DNA from: Bacillota bacterium
GTDB lineage: Bacteria; Bacillota; Clostridia; Oscillospirales; Oscillospiraceae
Direction: 5' to 3'
Length of the DNA stretch: 42,386 nucleotides
Assembly: GCA_029007925.1 (NCBI GenBank)
Contig: JAQXIT010000155.1
Span: 1-42,386, forward strand
The notes under the pieces: generated by a model
Told to the model about the DNA's origin: nothing
What the model saw: only the letters and a program-made list of their open reading frames with translations
The model's database searches: none
Shown: positions 23,642 to 32,356 of the stretch, in pieces
Numbering within the stretch: the stretch's first letter is position 1
Layout of the letters: every line of letters begins with the position of its first letter
Made by a program: the position numbers and the translations under genes

Positions 23642-23667
23642 TAGCAATATTTTACTGGGAGCGCATT

Positions 23668-25149
23668 ATGAATAAACCTGCTTGTTCCGGCACTTTCTAT
23701 CATATTTTTGTTCATTCCTTCTGCGACGCCAACGGTGACGGGATCGGAGACCTGCGGGGAATCCTCAGCCGGCTGGATTATCTGGAGGCGCTGGGCATCG
23801 AGGGATTGTGGCTGTCTCCCATTCATCCGTCGGCATCCTATCACAAATATGACATCCTGGACTTTTATGCCGTGGATCCGGCCTTTGGTACCATGGCGGA
23901 TCTGGAGGAGCTGGTGGCCCAGTGCCACCGGCGGGGCATCCGGGTGATTCTGGATTTGATCCAGAACTGCTCCAGCCGGAACCATCCGGCCTTCCGCAAG
24001 GCGCTGGCGGATCCCGACGCCCCGGAGCGGCGGTGGTACTGGTTCGACGATACCCCCGACGCGGCGGAATTCGACCGCAAGTCCCTCTGGAATAACTTCC
24101 CCTCCTGGCATACCGCCGAAAACGGCACCCGCTATATCGGCATTTACAGCAAGGAAATGCCGGACTTCAACTTCCACGACCCCGGCATTCGGCGCGAATG
24201 CAAGAATGTGGCCCGGTTCTGGCTGGAAAAGGGCATCGACGGTTTCCGGCTGGATTCCGCCATGCACCTGTTCAGCTCCTCCGAGGTGGATTCCGGGGTC
24301 TCCTACCACGGATTGAACATCGAGTGGTGGGTGGAATTCCGGGAATTCTGCCGCTCCATCCGTCCCGACTGTTACCTCATCGGCGAGGTGTGGACGGAGC
24401 CCGGGGAGCGGGCACTGTATTACCGGGGACTGGACAGTACCTTCCATTTCTATCTGGGCAACGCCATTGAGGCGGTCATCAAGGGCAGCCTCTCGCCCAC
24501 GGTGTTCTCCCGGCAGTTGGAAAGCGCCTGCCGCTGCGCCCGGCTGGTCAGCGAGACCTATCTGGACGCGCCCTTCCTGAGCAATCACGATATGTGCCGG
24601 TTCGCGGAGACCACCGGCTTTGACCGGCAGGATCTGAAGCTGTCGGCCGCCATTTATCTGACGCTGGAGGGCATCCCCTTCGTCTACTACGGAGAGGAAC
24701 TGGGAATGGCGCCGCTGCCCGAGGATCAGTGTCCCCAATTCCCGCCGGAGGATTATCTCGCCCGATCCCGGACGGCGTTCCCATGGACGGAAGGGCGCTG
24801 CGCCTTCCGGTTCCCCAAGGGCTGCCGCTGCGACGGCCCGGAGATACAGGAGCGGGATCCTGACTCCCTGCTGATGTTCTACCGCCGGCTGATTCACCTG
24901 CGCCGGGCGTGCGAAGCGCTGCGTTACGGGCGTTGGCAGAGCGGGGAATGCGGCCCCTCCCTGCTGCGCTACCGGATGGCCTGGGGAGAAAAAGCCGCCG
25001 AAATCTGCCACAACCTGTCGCCTCAGCCTATCCCGGTTTCCGGATCGGAGGGAACGCCTCTGGATCTGATGACCGGCCGCCCGCCGCTGCGGGATGAAAA
25101 CGATAGATGGATCCTGCTGCCGAAGCACAGCCTGATCTTCTATAAATAA
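23668..25149 (+). CDS. GH13-family enzyme with altered region I
   Basis: 493 residues, no signal peptide. It has the GH13 barrel opening TFYHIFVHSFCDANGDGIGDLRGI, nucleophile D196 in DGFRLDSAMHLF, acid/base E240 in YLIGEVW and D308 in LSNHDMCRF, so the catalytic triad is complete. In region I, however, the normally conserved histidine (DxxxNH) is a cysteine: DLIQNCSSRNH at about 96-106. The other GH13 of this window keeps that histidine. This position contacts the sugar in subsite -1, so specificity or activity may differ. GGGAG precedes the ATG. It heads the rightward operon, opposite the araC-type gene. Confidence 0.9.
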   Translation: MNKPACSGTFYHIFVHSFCDANGDGIGDLRGILSRLDYLEALGIEGLWLSPIHPSASYHKYDILDFYAVDPAFGTMADLEELVAQCHRRGIRVILDLIQNCSSRNHPAFRKALADPDAPERRWYWFDDTPDAAEFDRKSLWNNFPSWHTAENGTRYIGIYSKEMPDFNFHDPGIRRECKNVARFWLEKGIDGFRLDSAMHLFSSSEVDSGVSYHGLNIEWWVEFREFCRSIRPDCYLIGEVWTEPGERALYYRGLDSTFHFYLGNAIEAVIKGSLSPTVFSRQLESACRCARLVSETYLDAPFLSNHDMCRFAETTGFDRQDLKLSAAIYLTLEGIPFVYYGEELGMAPLPEDQCPQFPPEDYLARSRTAFPWTEGRCAFRFPKGCRCDGPEIQERDPDSLLMFYRRLIHLRRACEALRYGRWQSGECGPSLLRYRMAWGEKAAEICHNLSPQPIPVSGSEGTPLDLMTGRPPLRDENDRWILLPKHSLIFYK

Positions 25150-25170
25150 AATTCAATGGAGGACAAAACA

Positions 25171-26064
25171 ATGAAAAAGAAACTGTTTGCGGCTATTATT
25201 CTGTGTATGGCTCTGGTACTGGTTCTGGCCGGCTGCCAGGCCGCTCTGCTGAGCACCAATGTGACGGTCTATGCCGACGGTTCCGGCGTTAAGACCATTA
25301 CCGCCGTGATCTACGGCGACGAATGCATTCTGGCCGGCGAGGAGGGCATCGATGAGCCCGGTCTCGTGGGCAACAACTCCAAGTACCTGCTGGTTTCCGG
25401 CGACGCGCTGGTCAACAAGATCAAGTCCTACAGCGCTCTGGAGGACATTCAGGTGACCGCTTCCGAGCAGGACGGCAAGACCATCCTGACCGTTTCCTAC
25501 GCCTTCAGCAGCATGGACGATTACTTCGCCAAGACCAAGACCCTGGCCAAGGACAACGCCGATAAGATCGAGGCGCCCACCTTCACCGACAACGGCGACG
25601 GCACCTTCACCTTCAAGGAGAACACCGAAAATACCGGCTATGCCGTGGACAACCTGTTCCAGTCTCTGTACAACGACCCCGAGGCTTTCTCCAAGGACGG
25701 TCAGGGCGACTGCAATCTGGAGGAATTCGGCTACGACTACACCTGCATCTACACCGTCCTGGCTGAGTCCGCCACCGTGGGCGATCAGACCACTACCGTG
25801 AACGTCAACGAGTACAACGAAACCAACACCATCATCGAGCTGGATTGGGAGGACTACATTGAGGTCACCGGCAAGCCTGCCGCCGCATCCTCCGACGAAA
25901 AGCCCGAGCCCACCGAGACTCAGGCCACTGAGCCTCAGCCCACCCAGCCCGCGGAGGAAAAGACCGATTCCTCCACCGGCCTCATCATCGGAATCGTCGC
26001 CGCCTGCGTGGTAGTGGCAGCCGTTGTGGTGATCGTCATCGTTTCCAAGAAGAAAAAGGCATAA
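25171..26064 (+). CDS. Lipoprotein with LppM-like domain and C-terminal membrane anchor
   Basis: 297 residues. The lipoprotein signal ends in VLAGC (cysteine 22). It is followed by a beta-rich domain beginning TNVTVYADGSGVKTITAVIYGDE, a pattern like LppM-type domains. A Pro/Glu/Thr-rich linker (EKPEPTETQATEPQPTQPAEE) leads to a single C-terminal helix (GLIIGIVAACVVVAAVVVIVIV) and KKKK. It would thus be held to the membrane at both ends with the domain outside. There is no LPXTG motif. ATG 25171 is preferred to 25156 because GGAGG stands 7 bases ahead. Function unknown. It has the same architecture as 35545-36483 at the other end of this operon. Confidence 0.75.
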   Translation: MKKKLFAAIILCMALVLVLAGCQAALLSTNVTVYADGSGVKTITAVIYGDECILAGEEGIDEPGLVGNNSKYLLVSGDALVNKIKSYSALEDIQVTASEQDGKTILTVSYAFSSMDDYFAKTKTLAKDNADKIEAPTFTDNGDGTFTFKENTENTGYAVDNLFQSLYNDPEAFSKDGQGDCNLEEFGYDYTCIYTVLAESATVGDQTTTVNVNEYNETNTIIELDWEDYIEVTGKPAAASSDEKPEPTETQATEPQPTQPAEEKTDSSTGLIIGIVAACVVVAAVVVIVIVSKKKKA

Positions 26065-26094
26065 TCCGCCGCTATACAATGGGGCTGCCTCGGG

Positions 26095-26114
26095 CCGATC
26101 CCGGGAGGGATCGG
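26095..26114 (+). other. Perfect hairpin upstream of the xylose-isomerase-like gene
   Basis: CCGATCCC-GGGA-GGGATCGG in the 95-base gap. No T tract follows, so a processing or message-stability element is likelier than a terminator. Confidence 0.5.
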
Positions 26115-26159
26115 TGGGGCGGTCCCTTCCCATCAAATTATCATCTGGAGGGATTATCT

Positions 26160-27194
26160 ATGTCCAATTTCAAATTTTCCGTAGGCCCCTGGAACGTCCA
26201 TACCGGCGCCGATTCCTACGGCCCCGAGACCCGCAAGCCCATTGATCTGGAGACCAAATTCGCGAAATTTGCCGAGCTGGGCTTCTCCGCTGTCCAGTTC
26301 CACGATGACGACGCGGTTCCCAATATGAACAACATGACCACGGAGGAAATCAAGGAATATGCCCGGGGCGTGAAGAAGCTGCTGGACAAGTACGGCCTGA
26401 AGGCCGAATTCGTGGCACCCCGTCTGTGGATGGATCCCCATACCAAGGACGGCGGCTTTATGAGCACCAGCGCCGAGGATCGGGAGTACGCTCTGTGGCG
26501 GGCTTACCGCTCCGTGGACATCGCCAGGGAGCTGGGGACGGATATGCTGGTGCTGTGGCTGGCCCGGGAGGGCACCCTCTGCGCCGAGAGCAAGAATCCT
26601 ACCTGGGCAACCAGGCAGCTCATCGATGCCATCAACAAGATCCTGTCCTACGACGAGCACATCCGGGTCTGCATCGAGCCCAAGCCCAATGAGCCCATCG
26701 ACCGCTCCATCTGCGGCACCATGGGTCACGTCATGGCCGTTTCTGCCGCCACCATCGACCCCAAGCGGGTGGGCGGCAATCTGGAGTCCGCCCACGCGGT
26801 GCTGGCCGGGCTGGATCCCGCCAACGAAATCGGCTTCGCCATGGCCTTCGGCAAGCTGTTCACCGTCCATCTCAACGATCAGAACGGCATCCGCTACGAT
26901 CAGGACAAGTCCTTCGGCGTGGAGAATCTGCGCTCCGCCTTCAATCAGGTCAAGGTGCTGATGGAGAATCACTACGGCGAAAAGGGCGAATATGTGGGCC
27001 TCGACGTGAAGGCCATGCGCACCACCTCCGATGAGGACAGCTACGAGCATCTGAAAAACAGTCTGGCCATTTTCAAGGCGCTGGAGGAGAAAGCCGCCCG
27101 GTACGATTACGATTATGCCAACCGGCTCATCGCGGAGCGGAAATTCGAGCAGCTGGAAATGTACACCATGAACCTGATTATGGGCCTGGTGTAA
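26160..27194 (+). CDS. Xylose-isomerase-family protein, short form
   Basis: 344 residues. It keeps the xylose isomerase active site: FHDDD (equivalents of catalytic His54 and Asp57), the metal ligands in CIEPKPNEP, ESAH, HLNDQNGIRYDQD and GLDVKAMR. It lacks most of the C-terminal tail that wraps the neighbouring subunit in the ~388-residue class I enzymes. Xylose isomerases interconvert xylose and xylulose, or glucose and fructose. GGAGGG is 8 bases ahead of ATG 26160. The gene lies between a lipoprotein and the unrecognised glycosidase, so it may act on the sugar released by those enzymes; with no xylulokinase nearby, a different aldose is possible. Confidence 0.85.
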   Translation: MSNFKFSVGPWNVHTGADSYGPETRKPIDLETKFAKFAELGFSAVQFHDDDAVPNMNNMTTEEIKEYARGVKKLLDKYGLKAEFVAPRLWMDPHTKDGGFMSTSAEDREYALWRAYRSVDIARELGTDMLVLWLAREGTLCAESKNPTWATRQLIDAINKILSYDEHIRVCIEPKPNEPIDRSICGTMGHVMAVSAATIDPKRVGGNLESAHAVLAGLDPANEIGFAMAFGKLFTVHLNDQNGIRYDQDKSFGVENLRSAFNQVKVLMENHYGEKGEYVGLDVKAMRTTSDEDSYEHLKNSLAIFKALEEKAARYDYDYANRLIAERKFEQLEMYTMNLIMGLV

Positions 27195-27275
27195 CCGGAG
27201 GAAAAAAATTCCGGTGGCGCCGCGAAGCGTCATCGGATACAATGGAAGAAAAGCATGGGAAAAGGAGACGCTGCC

Positions 27276-29288
27276 ATGCAGGCGAAAAACAAAAGTGTCA
27301 TTTATTGGAAATGGGAGGATGAAACCCTCCGAAGCGATCTGCCGGGAAAGATCGACGACCTCTGCCGGCGGATGGATGTGGGCTCCGTGTTCATCGGCCT
27401 GCACTGGATCCGCCATCGGTTTACGGATCGGGAGGTGCAGGACGCGCTGACGCTGTGCTGCGAGGAATTCCATCGCCGGGGCGTGCGGGTCATCAGCGAG
27501 GCCTGCCCCCGCAATGAGGCCGCGTCCTTTTTTGACGATCATTCCGGCGAGACGGCGTACCTGACCACCGCCACGGAGATCCCGCTGGACGAAGAGGGCC
27601 GTGGCGAGGCGGCGGTCGGTACCCCCACCGTGCCCCACTATTGGCGGACGGCGGAGCATACCGGGCCCGCCATGCTCCGGGCGTTTCTGGTGGACAAGAC
27701 CGGCGAGCGCCGCTATGCCGCCGGAAGTGCCCGGGAAGCGGACGGCTGCGTGACCATTCTCCCGGAGGGGGAGACCACCCGGGTTCGCTTCGACGGCGGC
27801 GCCGGAGTTGCCAACCGGTGGGCGGTGGTGTTCGTGGGCATTCCCCAGCCCATCCCCGATCTGGCCAGCGACGCCTTCGGCGGTTTTTACACCGGCCTGG
27901 TGGAAACCGTAAAGCGTGCCGGCGCCGACGGCGTCATGTCTGACGAATGGGGCTATGACGTGGTCCTGAATATGGAGGATCAGGACGGCCGGAAAGAGCT
28001 GTACATGGAGCATCTGACCTATTCGGAGAATTTCGCCCGCCGGTATGCCCAGCTCTGCGGACGGACGCTGGAGGACGACCTGCTGCGGCTGTTCTATGTG
28101 GAGGACGGCCGCCGGGATCTCAGTATCCGCTGCGTCAACGCCTATCACGGAACCTTCCGGGACATCATGCGGCGCAATGACGAGATCATGTATGGCATTT
28201 GCAAGGAAATTCTGGGGCCGGATGCCTTCTACGGCGTGCATCCCACCTGGTGGGGCAACAATTACCTGCAGAATTTCGAGGGCTTCAAGAACGCCTTCTA
28301 CTGGTGGGAGGCCAAGCGGGACATCGCCCAGGTGGACGAGATCGTGATTATGCCCATCCGCACCGCGCTGGCTCACAAATGGGGCGGCGATACCTGGTAC
28401 AATATGTGGTACTCCATGGGTACCCGGGATATCAAAACCTATTACCGGGACACCTGGAACAACGTCCGCTTCGGCGGCAGAACCCACTACCTGGGCTACG
28501 AATGCCCCAACGAATCGGTGGTTCTGGAGCTGAAGCCGGCGGGACTGCTGGAAAGCATCGAGGAAATGGACGCCGAGGTGCGGCTGCTGGACGGAATCCA
28601 GAACGCCATGCCCGACTGCCGGGTGCTGGTGCTGTTCGGAATGCAGAACGCCCTGAACTGGCACTACGACGACCGGATCGGCCCGCCCTGGTACCCGAGG
28701 CACAAGGTGCTGACCGCCGTTCTCCAATGCGCGGACGTCCTGTTCCGGCGGACGCTGTGTGATCTGGTGCCTACCACCGAGATCGAAAACGGCAGCCTGA
28801 CGGTGGACGGCGGCAGGGCGCGCTACGGAACCCAGGAATACGACGCCGTGGTGCTGCTGGGCGCCGACAGTCTGTCGCCCGTCTGCTTCCCCTTCCTGCA
28901 GAGGCTGGACGGGAACCGGCTGATCGTGGCCGGCCCGGCGGAAGAATTCGAGGACGGACGTCCTCTGACGCCGGAATGCCAGTCGGTGCTGAACCGGGGT
29001 GTTCGGCTGCCGGAGGTGGACTGCCCGGAGCGGATCGGACAGATTCTGGCGGACTGGGGAATTGCCCAAAACCGTTGGGAAAACGGCTGCGTGCTGGCCG
29101 ACGGCTCCCTGATTTTCACTGCCGAGGGCGAAAAGCCCACCGGCAATCCCCTCAGCGTCCATGTCCGCCATGGAGATCTGACGGTGGATTTCGAGGGCGA
29201 GGATTTCCTGTTCCTCCATCATCGGGACGGCGGCTATACGCCCGTCTGCCCCGGAGGCGTCTGCCGGCTCAACGGCAAGACGGTCTGA
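27276..29288 (+). CDS. Unrecognised glycosidase-like TIM-barrel protein, copy 2
   Basis: 670 residues, paralogue of 16719-18665. Shared blocks in order: VIYWKWEDE, GIPQPIPDLA, GADGVMSDEWGYDV, HPTWWG, FYWWEAKRDIAQVDE, PIRTALAH, WYNMWYSMGTRDI, GGRTHYLGYECPNE, GLLESIEEMD, ENGCVLADGS and TGNPLSVHV. The central ~120 residues are close to identical in kind, the insert around 90-175 and the C-terminal third vary much more. No signal peptide. ATG 27276 is chosen because AAAGGAGA is 8 bases ahead. Acidic residues in SDEWGYD, AKRDIAQ-x-DE and ECPNE are invariant between the copies and are the candidates for catalysis. A role as a glycosidase rests on context and fold-like features, not on a recognised family. 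Confidence 0.75.
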   Translation: MQAKNKSVIYWKWEDETLRSDLPGKIDDLCRRMDVGSVFIGLHWIRHRFTDREVQDALTLCCEEFHRRGVRVISEACPRNEAASFFDDHSGETAYLTTATEIPLDEEGRGEAAVGTPTVPHYWRTAEHTGPAMLRAFLVDKTGERRYAAGSAREADGCVTILPEGETTRVRFDGGAGVANRWAVVFVGIPQPIPDLASDAFGGFYTGLVETVKRAGADGVMSDEWGYDVVLNMEDQDGRKELYMEHLTYSENFARRYAQLCGRTLEDDLLRLFYVEDGRRDLSIRCVNAYHGTFRDIMRRNDEIMYGICKEILGPDAFYGVHPTWWGNNYLQNFEGFKNAFYWWEAKRDIAQVDEIVIMPIRTALAHKWGGDTWYNMWYSMGTRDIKTYYRDTWNNVRFGGRTHYLGYECPNESVVLELKPAGLLESIEEMDAEVRLLDGIQNAMPDCRVLVLFGMQNALNWHYDDRIGPPWYPRHKVLTAVLQCADVLFRRTLCDLVPTTEIENGSLTVDGGRARYGTQEYDAVVLLGADSLSPVCFPFLQRLDGNRLIVAGPAEEFEDGRPLTPECQSVLNRGVRLPEVDCPERIGQILADWGIAQNRWENGCVLADGSLIFTAEGEKPTGNPLSVHVRHGDLTVDFEGEDFLFLHHRDGGYTPVCPGGVCRLNGKTV

Positions 29289-29377
29289 GGGAAAGCGGAA
29301 AAGCGTTCCCTCCCAATTACCGAAACGCAGGATCCTCCGGGATCCCGAAAATATACCGAAAGGGGCAATCAGACAGC

Positions 29378-31279
29378 ATGAAAAGACGAACCATCCGCAA
29401 GCTGCTGGCCGTGATTCTGGCCGTGGTTCTGGCTGTTCTTCCCATGGCGGGATGCTACGGCGGCAACCGGAACACGGACATCGACTGGACGGACTACGAC
29501 TATGACGCGCCTCCCCAGGTCAATACGGAGCGTGTCAAGCGCCTGGCCGGCGGCTACTGGCCCGCGCCTCCCGGCTTCGGCGGAAATCTGGCCGGCTCTC
29601 AGGTGGGCGATGTGGGCTACTATGTCTACGAGTCCATGTTCCTTGTGATCGTGGGTACGGATAAGATCATTCCCCGGCTGGCGGAGGAATGGGTGCATGA
29701 TGGCAATGTCACCACCGTCAAGCTGGTGCGGAACCGCTTCTGGAGCGACGGCACCAGGTTTACGGCCAAGGATCTGTACGCTTACTATATCATCAATATC
29801 ACCGACGCCGCCATCAACCGGCAGCTGGAGTCCATCCGTGTGGTGGACGATTACACGCTGGAATTTGTCTGGGTGGAGCCCATGGTGTCCGATACCCAGA
29901 AGATGCTGTATCTGGCGGAGGGCTGGCAGGCTTCCACGCCGTACCACATTTTCGGAGAATTTGTGGATCGGATTGAGGCCATCATGGCCCAGGCTCAGCC
30001 CTACACCGGCGAACGTGCCAAGCATACCGCCTTCGGCCTGACCTTCACCAAGGAACAGAAGGCCGAGCTGAAAACCATTTTCAACGACTACAAGAACGTG
30101 GATCTGGAGACTCCCGTCGGAACCGGCCCCTACATGGTGGAAAAGGCCACCAATGTGCAGGTCAATCTGGTGGCGAATCCCTATTTCCCCGACGCCGACA
30201 AGCTGGAGTTCCAGAAGCTGGAGATGCAGAACGTGTCGGACTACAATTCTCTGCTGTGCAGCGGCGGAACGGATACCTTCATCGGCACGCTGTCCTATGA
30301 TATGTCCGTGAACATTCTGGAGCAGAGCGGCAGCATGGTCATGTACCCGCTGCTGGAGCAGAAGTGCATCGGCCTGATCTTCAACACCAACAGCAAGCCG
30401 CTGGACGACGTGCGGGTTCGCAAGGCTCTCAACGAGCTGGTGGATCGCAAGACCATTCGGGAGACGGCCAACTACTGGGCGGTGGAGAATGACGTGGCCA
30501 CCACCGGCATGGTGCCGTCCTCCATGGAGAAGTACATCGATGCGGATGTGCTGGCCAAATTTGACCATTACACCGGCAGTGCCGAGAAGGCCGCCCAAAT
30601 GATGGAGGATGCCGGCTGGACCCGGAATGCCGAAGGCAAGTGGCAGGATGCCGGCGGAAAGACCTATAAGCTGGTCATCGCCGCCAACGCGGGCTGGGGT
30701 GCCCAGGGCATCACCGCCGCCACCGAAATCGCCCGTCAGCTTACGGAGTTCGGCATCGAAACCGAAGCCAAGGCCGCCGAGGCCACCGTCGTGGTGTCCA
30801 ACATGAAGGAAGGCCTCTACGACATGATGATCGATTATGTGGATATGACCTACAGCATCTCCGATCCTTACAAGGCTCTGAGCAACTACTACGGCGACAC
30901 CACCGAGAAGGCCGGTATCAAGGTCAACGAAACGCCGCTGATCCTGAAGGACTACGACGGCCGGGAGATCAATATGAAGGAAGCTGTGGATTCCCTGCTG
31001 TACATCAACAATGAGGCCGAGTACCGGGATCTGGTGGGGCGCATCGCCTGGGCGACCAACGACAACGCCATCGCCATCAACCTGTATCAGAACGTCATGT
31101 GCGTATGGGAGAACGCCGCCACCTCCAAGGGACTGCCCATGGAGGAGCTGTTCAGCGAGTATAACCGCATGATGCCTCTGCCCCGCAGCGAGGAGGAGTA
31201 TGAGGAAATCGCGGTGCTGAACCGTGCCTACGCGCCCTTCGCGGAGGTCTACGTCCGCAACAAGATCAAGCCCAGATAA
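29378..31279 (+). CDS. ABC transporter substrate-binding lipoprotein, family 5 (OppA/DppA type)
   Basis: 633 residues. The signal peptide ends in the lipobox PMAGC (cysteine 26). The mature protein has family-5 features: LVRNRFWSDGTRFTAKDLYAYYI, ETPVGTGPYMVEKAT, VRKALNELVDRKTIRE and LVIAANAGWGAQGITAATEIARQLTEFGIE. Family-5 proteins bind peptides, nickel or, in a number of bacteria, oligosaccharides. Start ATG 29378 is taken because the signal peptide begins there; the track start (28976) lies inside the preceding gene. A purine-rich AAAGGGG precedes it by about 12 bases. It is the first of five genes for a complete importer and lies 89 bases after the unrecognised glycosidase. Confidence 0.94.
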   Translation: MKRRTIRKLLAVILAVVLAVLPMAGCYGGNRNTDIDWTDYDYDAPPQVNTERVKRLAGGYWPAPPGFGGNLAGSQVGDVGYYVYESMFLVIVGTDKIIPRLAEEWVHDGNVTTVKLVRNRFWSDGTRFTAKDLYAYYIINITDAAINRQLESIRVVDDYTLEFVWVEPMVSDTQKMLYLAEGWQASTPYHIFGEFVDRIEAIMAQAQPYTGERAKHTAFGLTFTKEQKAELKTIFNDYKNVDLETPVGTGPYMVEKATNVQVNLVANPYFPDADKLEFQKLEMQNVSDYNSLLCSGGTDTFIGTLSYDMSVNILEQSGSMVMYPLLEQKCIGLIFNTNSKPLDDVRVRKALNELVDRKTIRETANYWAVENDVATTGMVPSSMEKYIDADVLAKFDHYTGSAEKAAQMMEDAGWTRNAEGKWQDAGGKTYKLVIAANAGWGAQGITAATEIARQLTEFGIETEAKAAEATVVVSNMKEGLYDMMIDYVDMTYSISDPYKALSNYYGDTTEKAGIKVNETPLILKDYDGREINMKEAVDSLLYINNEAEYRDLVGRIAWATNDNAIAINLYQNVMCVWENAATSKGLPMEELFSEYNRMMPLPRSEEEYEEIAVLNRAYAPFAEVYVRNKIKPR

Positions 31280-31293
31280 GTCCCTTTCCGGCG

Positions 31294-31318
31294 CCCCGGC
31301 GGAATGGCTCCGCCGGGG
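31294..31318 (+). other. Strong GC hairpin between binding-protein and permease genes
   Basis: CCCCGGCGGA-ATGGC-TCCGCCGGGG, a perfect 10-base-pair stem without a T tract, 15 bases after the binding-protein stop. Likely 3' stabiliser or attenuator that lets the binding protein be made in excess. Confidence 0.65.
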
Positions 31319-31356
31319 ACGTCCGGTTCCCGAAAACCAAAGGCGGGTGAATGAAT

Positions 31357-32352
31357 ATGTCGATCAAATACTTGGCAAAGCGCCTGGGAAACGCGCTCCT
31401 GACGCTGATTGCCGTAACCTTTGTGATTTTCTGCGTCCTGCGGATGATGCCCGGAGACATTCTGGAGCCAAAGGCCCGGGAAGAAGCGGGCCGTATGGGA
31501 ATCACCTATGAGGAGGCCTATGATATCGTAGCCTCCCGATACAATTACAATCCCCACGAGCCGATCCTGCAGCAGTTTACCCGCTACGTCAAGTGCCTGC
31601 TTCGGGGAGAACTGGGAACCTCCATGACCAATCCCAAAAACACGGTGGTGAGCATCCTGTCGGTGGCGCTGCCCTGGACCATCTTCGTGGTTTCCATTTC
31701 GCTGGTGCTGAGCTTTGTCATCGGCGTCCAGCTTGGCGCGGTGATGGCCATCAAAAAGAAGGGATTCATCAACAACATCATTACCTTCTATGTGACCATC
31801 GTATCCACCGTACCCAACTACATTGTGGCGATACTGCTGTCCATCGTGTTCGTGTATCAGTTGGGCTGGTTTCCCAAATCGGGCGTTTACAGCATTGACG
31901 TGACTCCGGGCTTCAATCTGCCCTTCCTGCTCAGCGCCCTGCACCACGCGGTGCTGCCGATTTTTACTTATGTCATTACCTCCACCGGTGGGTGGATTCT
32001 GAATATGAAGGGCAGCTCCATCCATACGCTGGGCAGCGACTATGTGTTTGCCGCCCGGGCCAGAGGTCTGCCGGACAGCATCATCATGCGCCGGTATATG
32101 AAGCGCAACGCCATGATCCCCCTGGTGACCACGCTGGCCATGTGCTTCGGCGGTATGATTGGCGGCGCGACGCTGATCGAGGGCCAGTTCCAGTACCTCG
32201 GCATGGGTTCCTACCTTGCCAAAGCCCAGGGCGAACGGGACTACATCCTCTATCAGGGATTGCTGCTGTGCGTATCCTTCTCGGTCATCGTCGCCAATCT
32301 AATCGCGGATCTGCTGTACAGCAAGCTGGATCCCAGAATACGATTGGAGTAA
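31357..32352 (+). CDS. ABC transporter permease, OppB/DppB type
   Basis: 331 residues with about six helices. The N terminus (IKYLAKRLGNALLTLIAVTFVIFCVLRMMPGD) is the typical start of DppB-like permeases, followed by a loop of about 70 residues outside the membrane and the core. The EAA-like loop lies in DYVFAARARGLPDSIIMRRYMKRNAMIPLVT. It pairs with the next permease to form the pore. Two ATGs are possible (31351, 31357); the second is better spaced from AGGCGG. The next gene begins 4 bases after its stop. Confidence 0.93.
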   Translation: MSIKYLAKRLGNALLTLIAVTFVIFCVLRMMPGDILEPKAREEAGRMGITYEEAYDIVASRYNYNPHEPILQQFTRYVKCLLRGELGTSMTNPKNTVVSILSVALPWTIFVVSISLVLSFVIGVQLGAVMAIKKKGFINNIITFYVTIVSTVPNYIVAILLSIVFVYQLGWFPKSGVYSIDVTPGFNLPFLLSALHHAVLPIFTYVITSTGGWILNMKGSSIHTLGSDYVFAARARGLPDSIIMRRYMKRNAMIPLVTTLAMCFGGMIGGATLIEGQFQYLGMGSYLAKAQGERDYILYQGLLLCVSFSVIVANLIADLLYSKLDPRIRLE

Positions 32353-32356
32353 GCCT

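Noticed and set aside
26154-29222. Minus-strand ORF of 1022 residues
   Set aside because: Antisense to the xylose-isomerase-like gene and the second unrecognised hydrolase, both of which have ribosome sites and conserved motifs; the shadow has neither.
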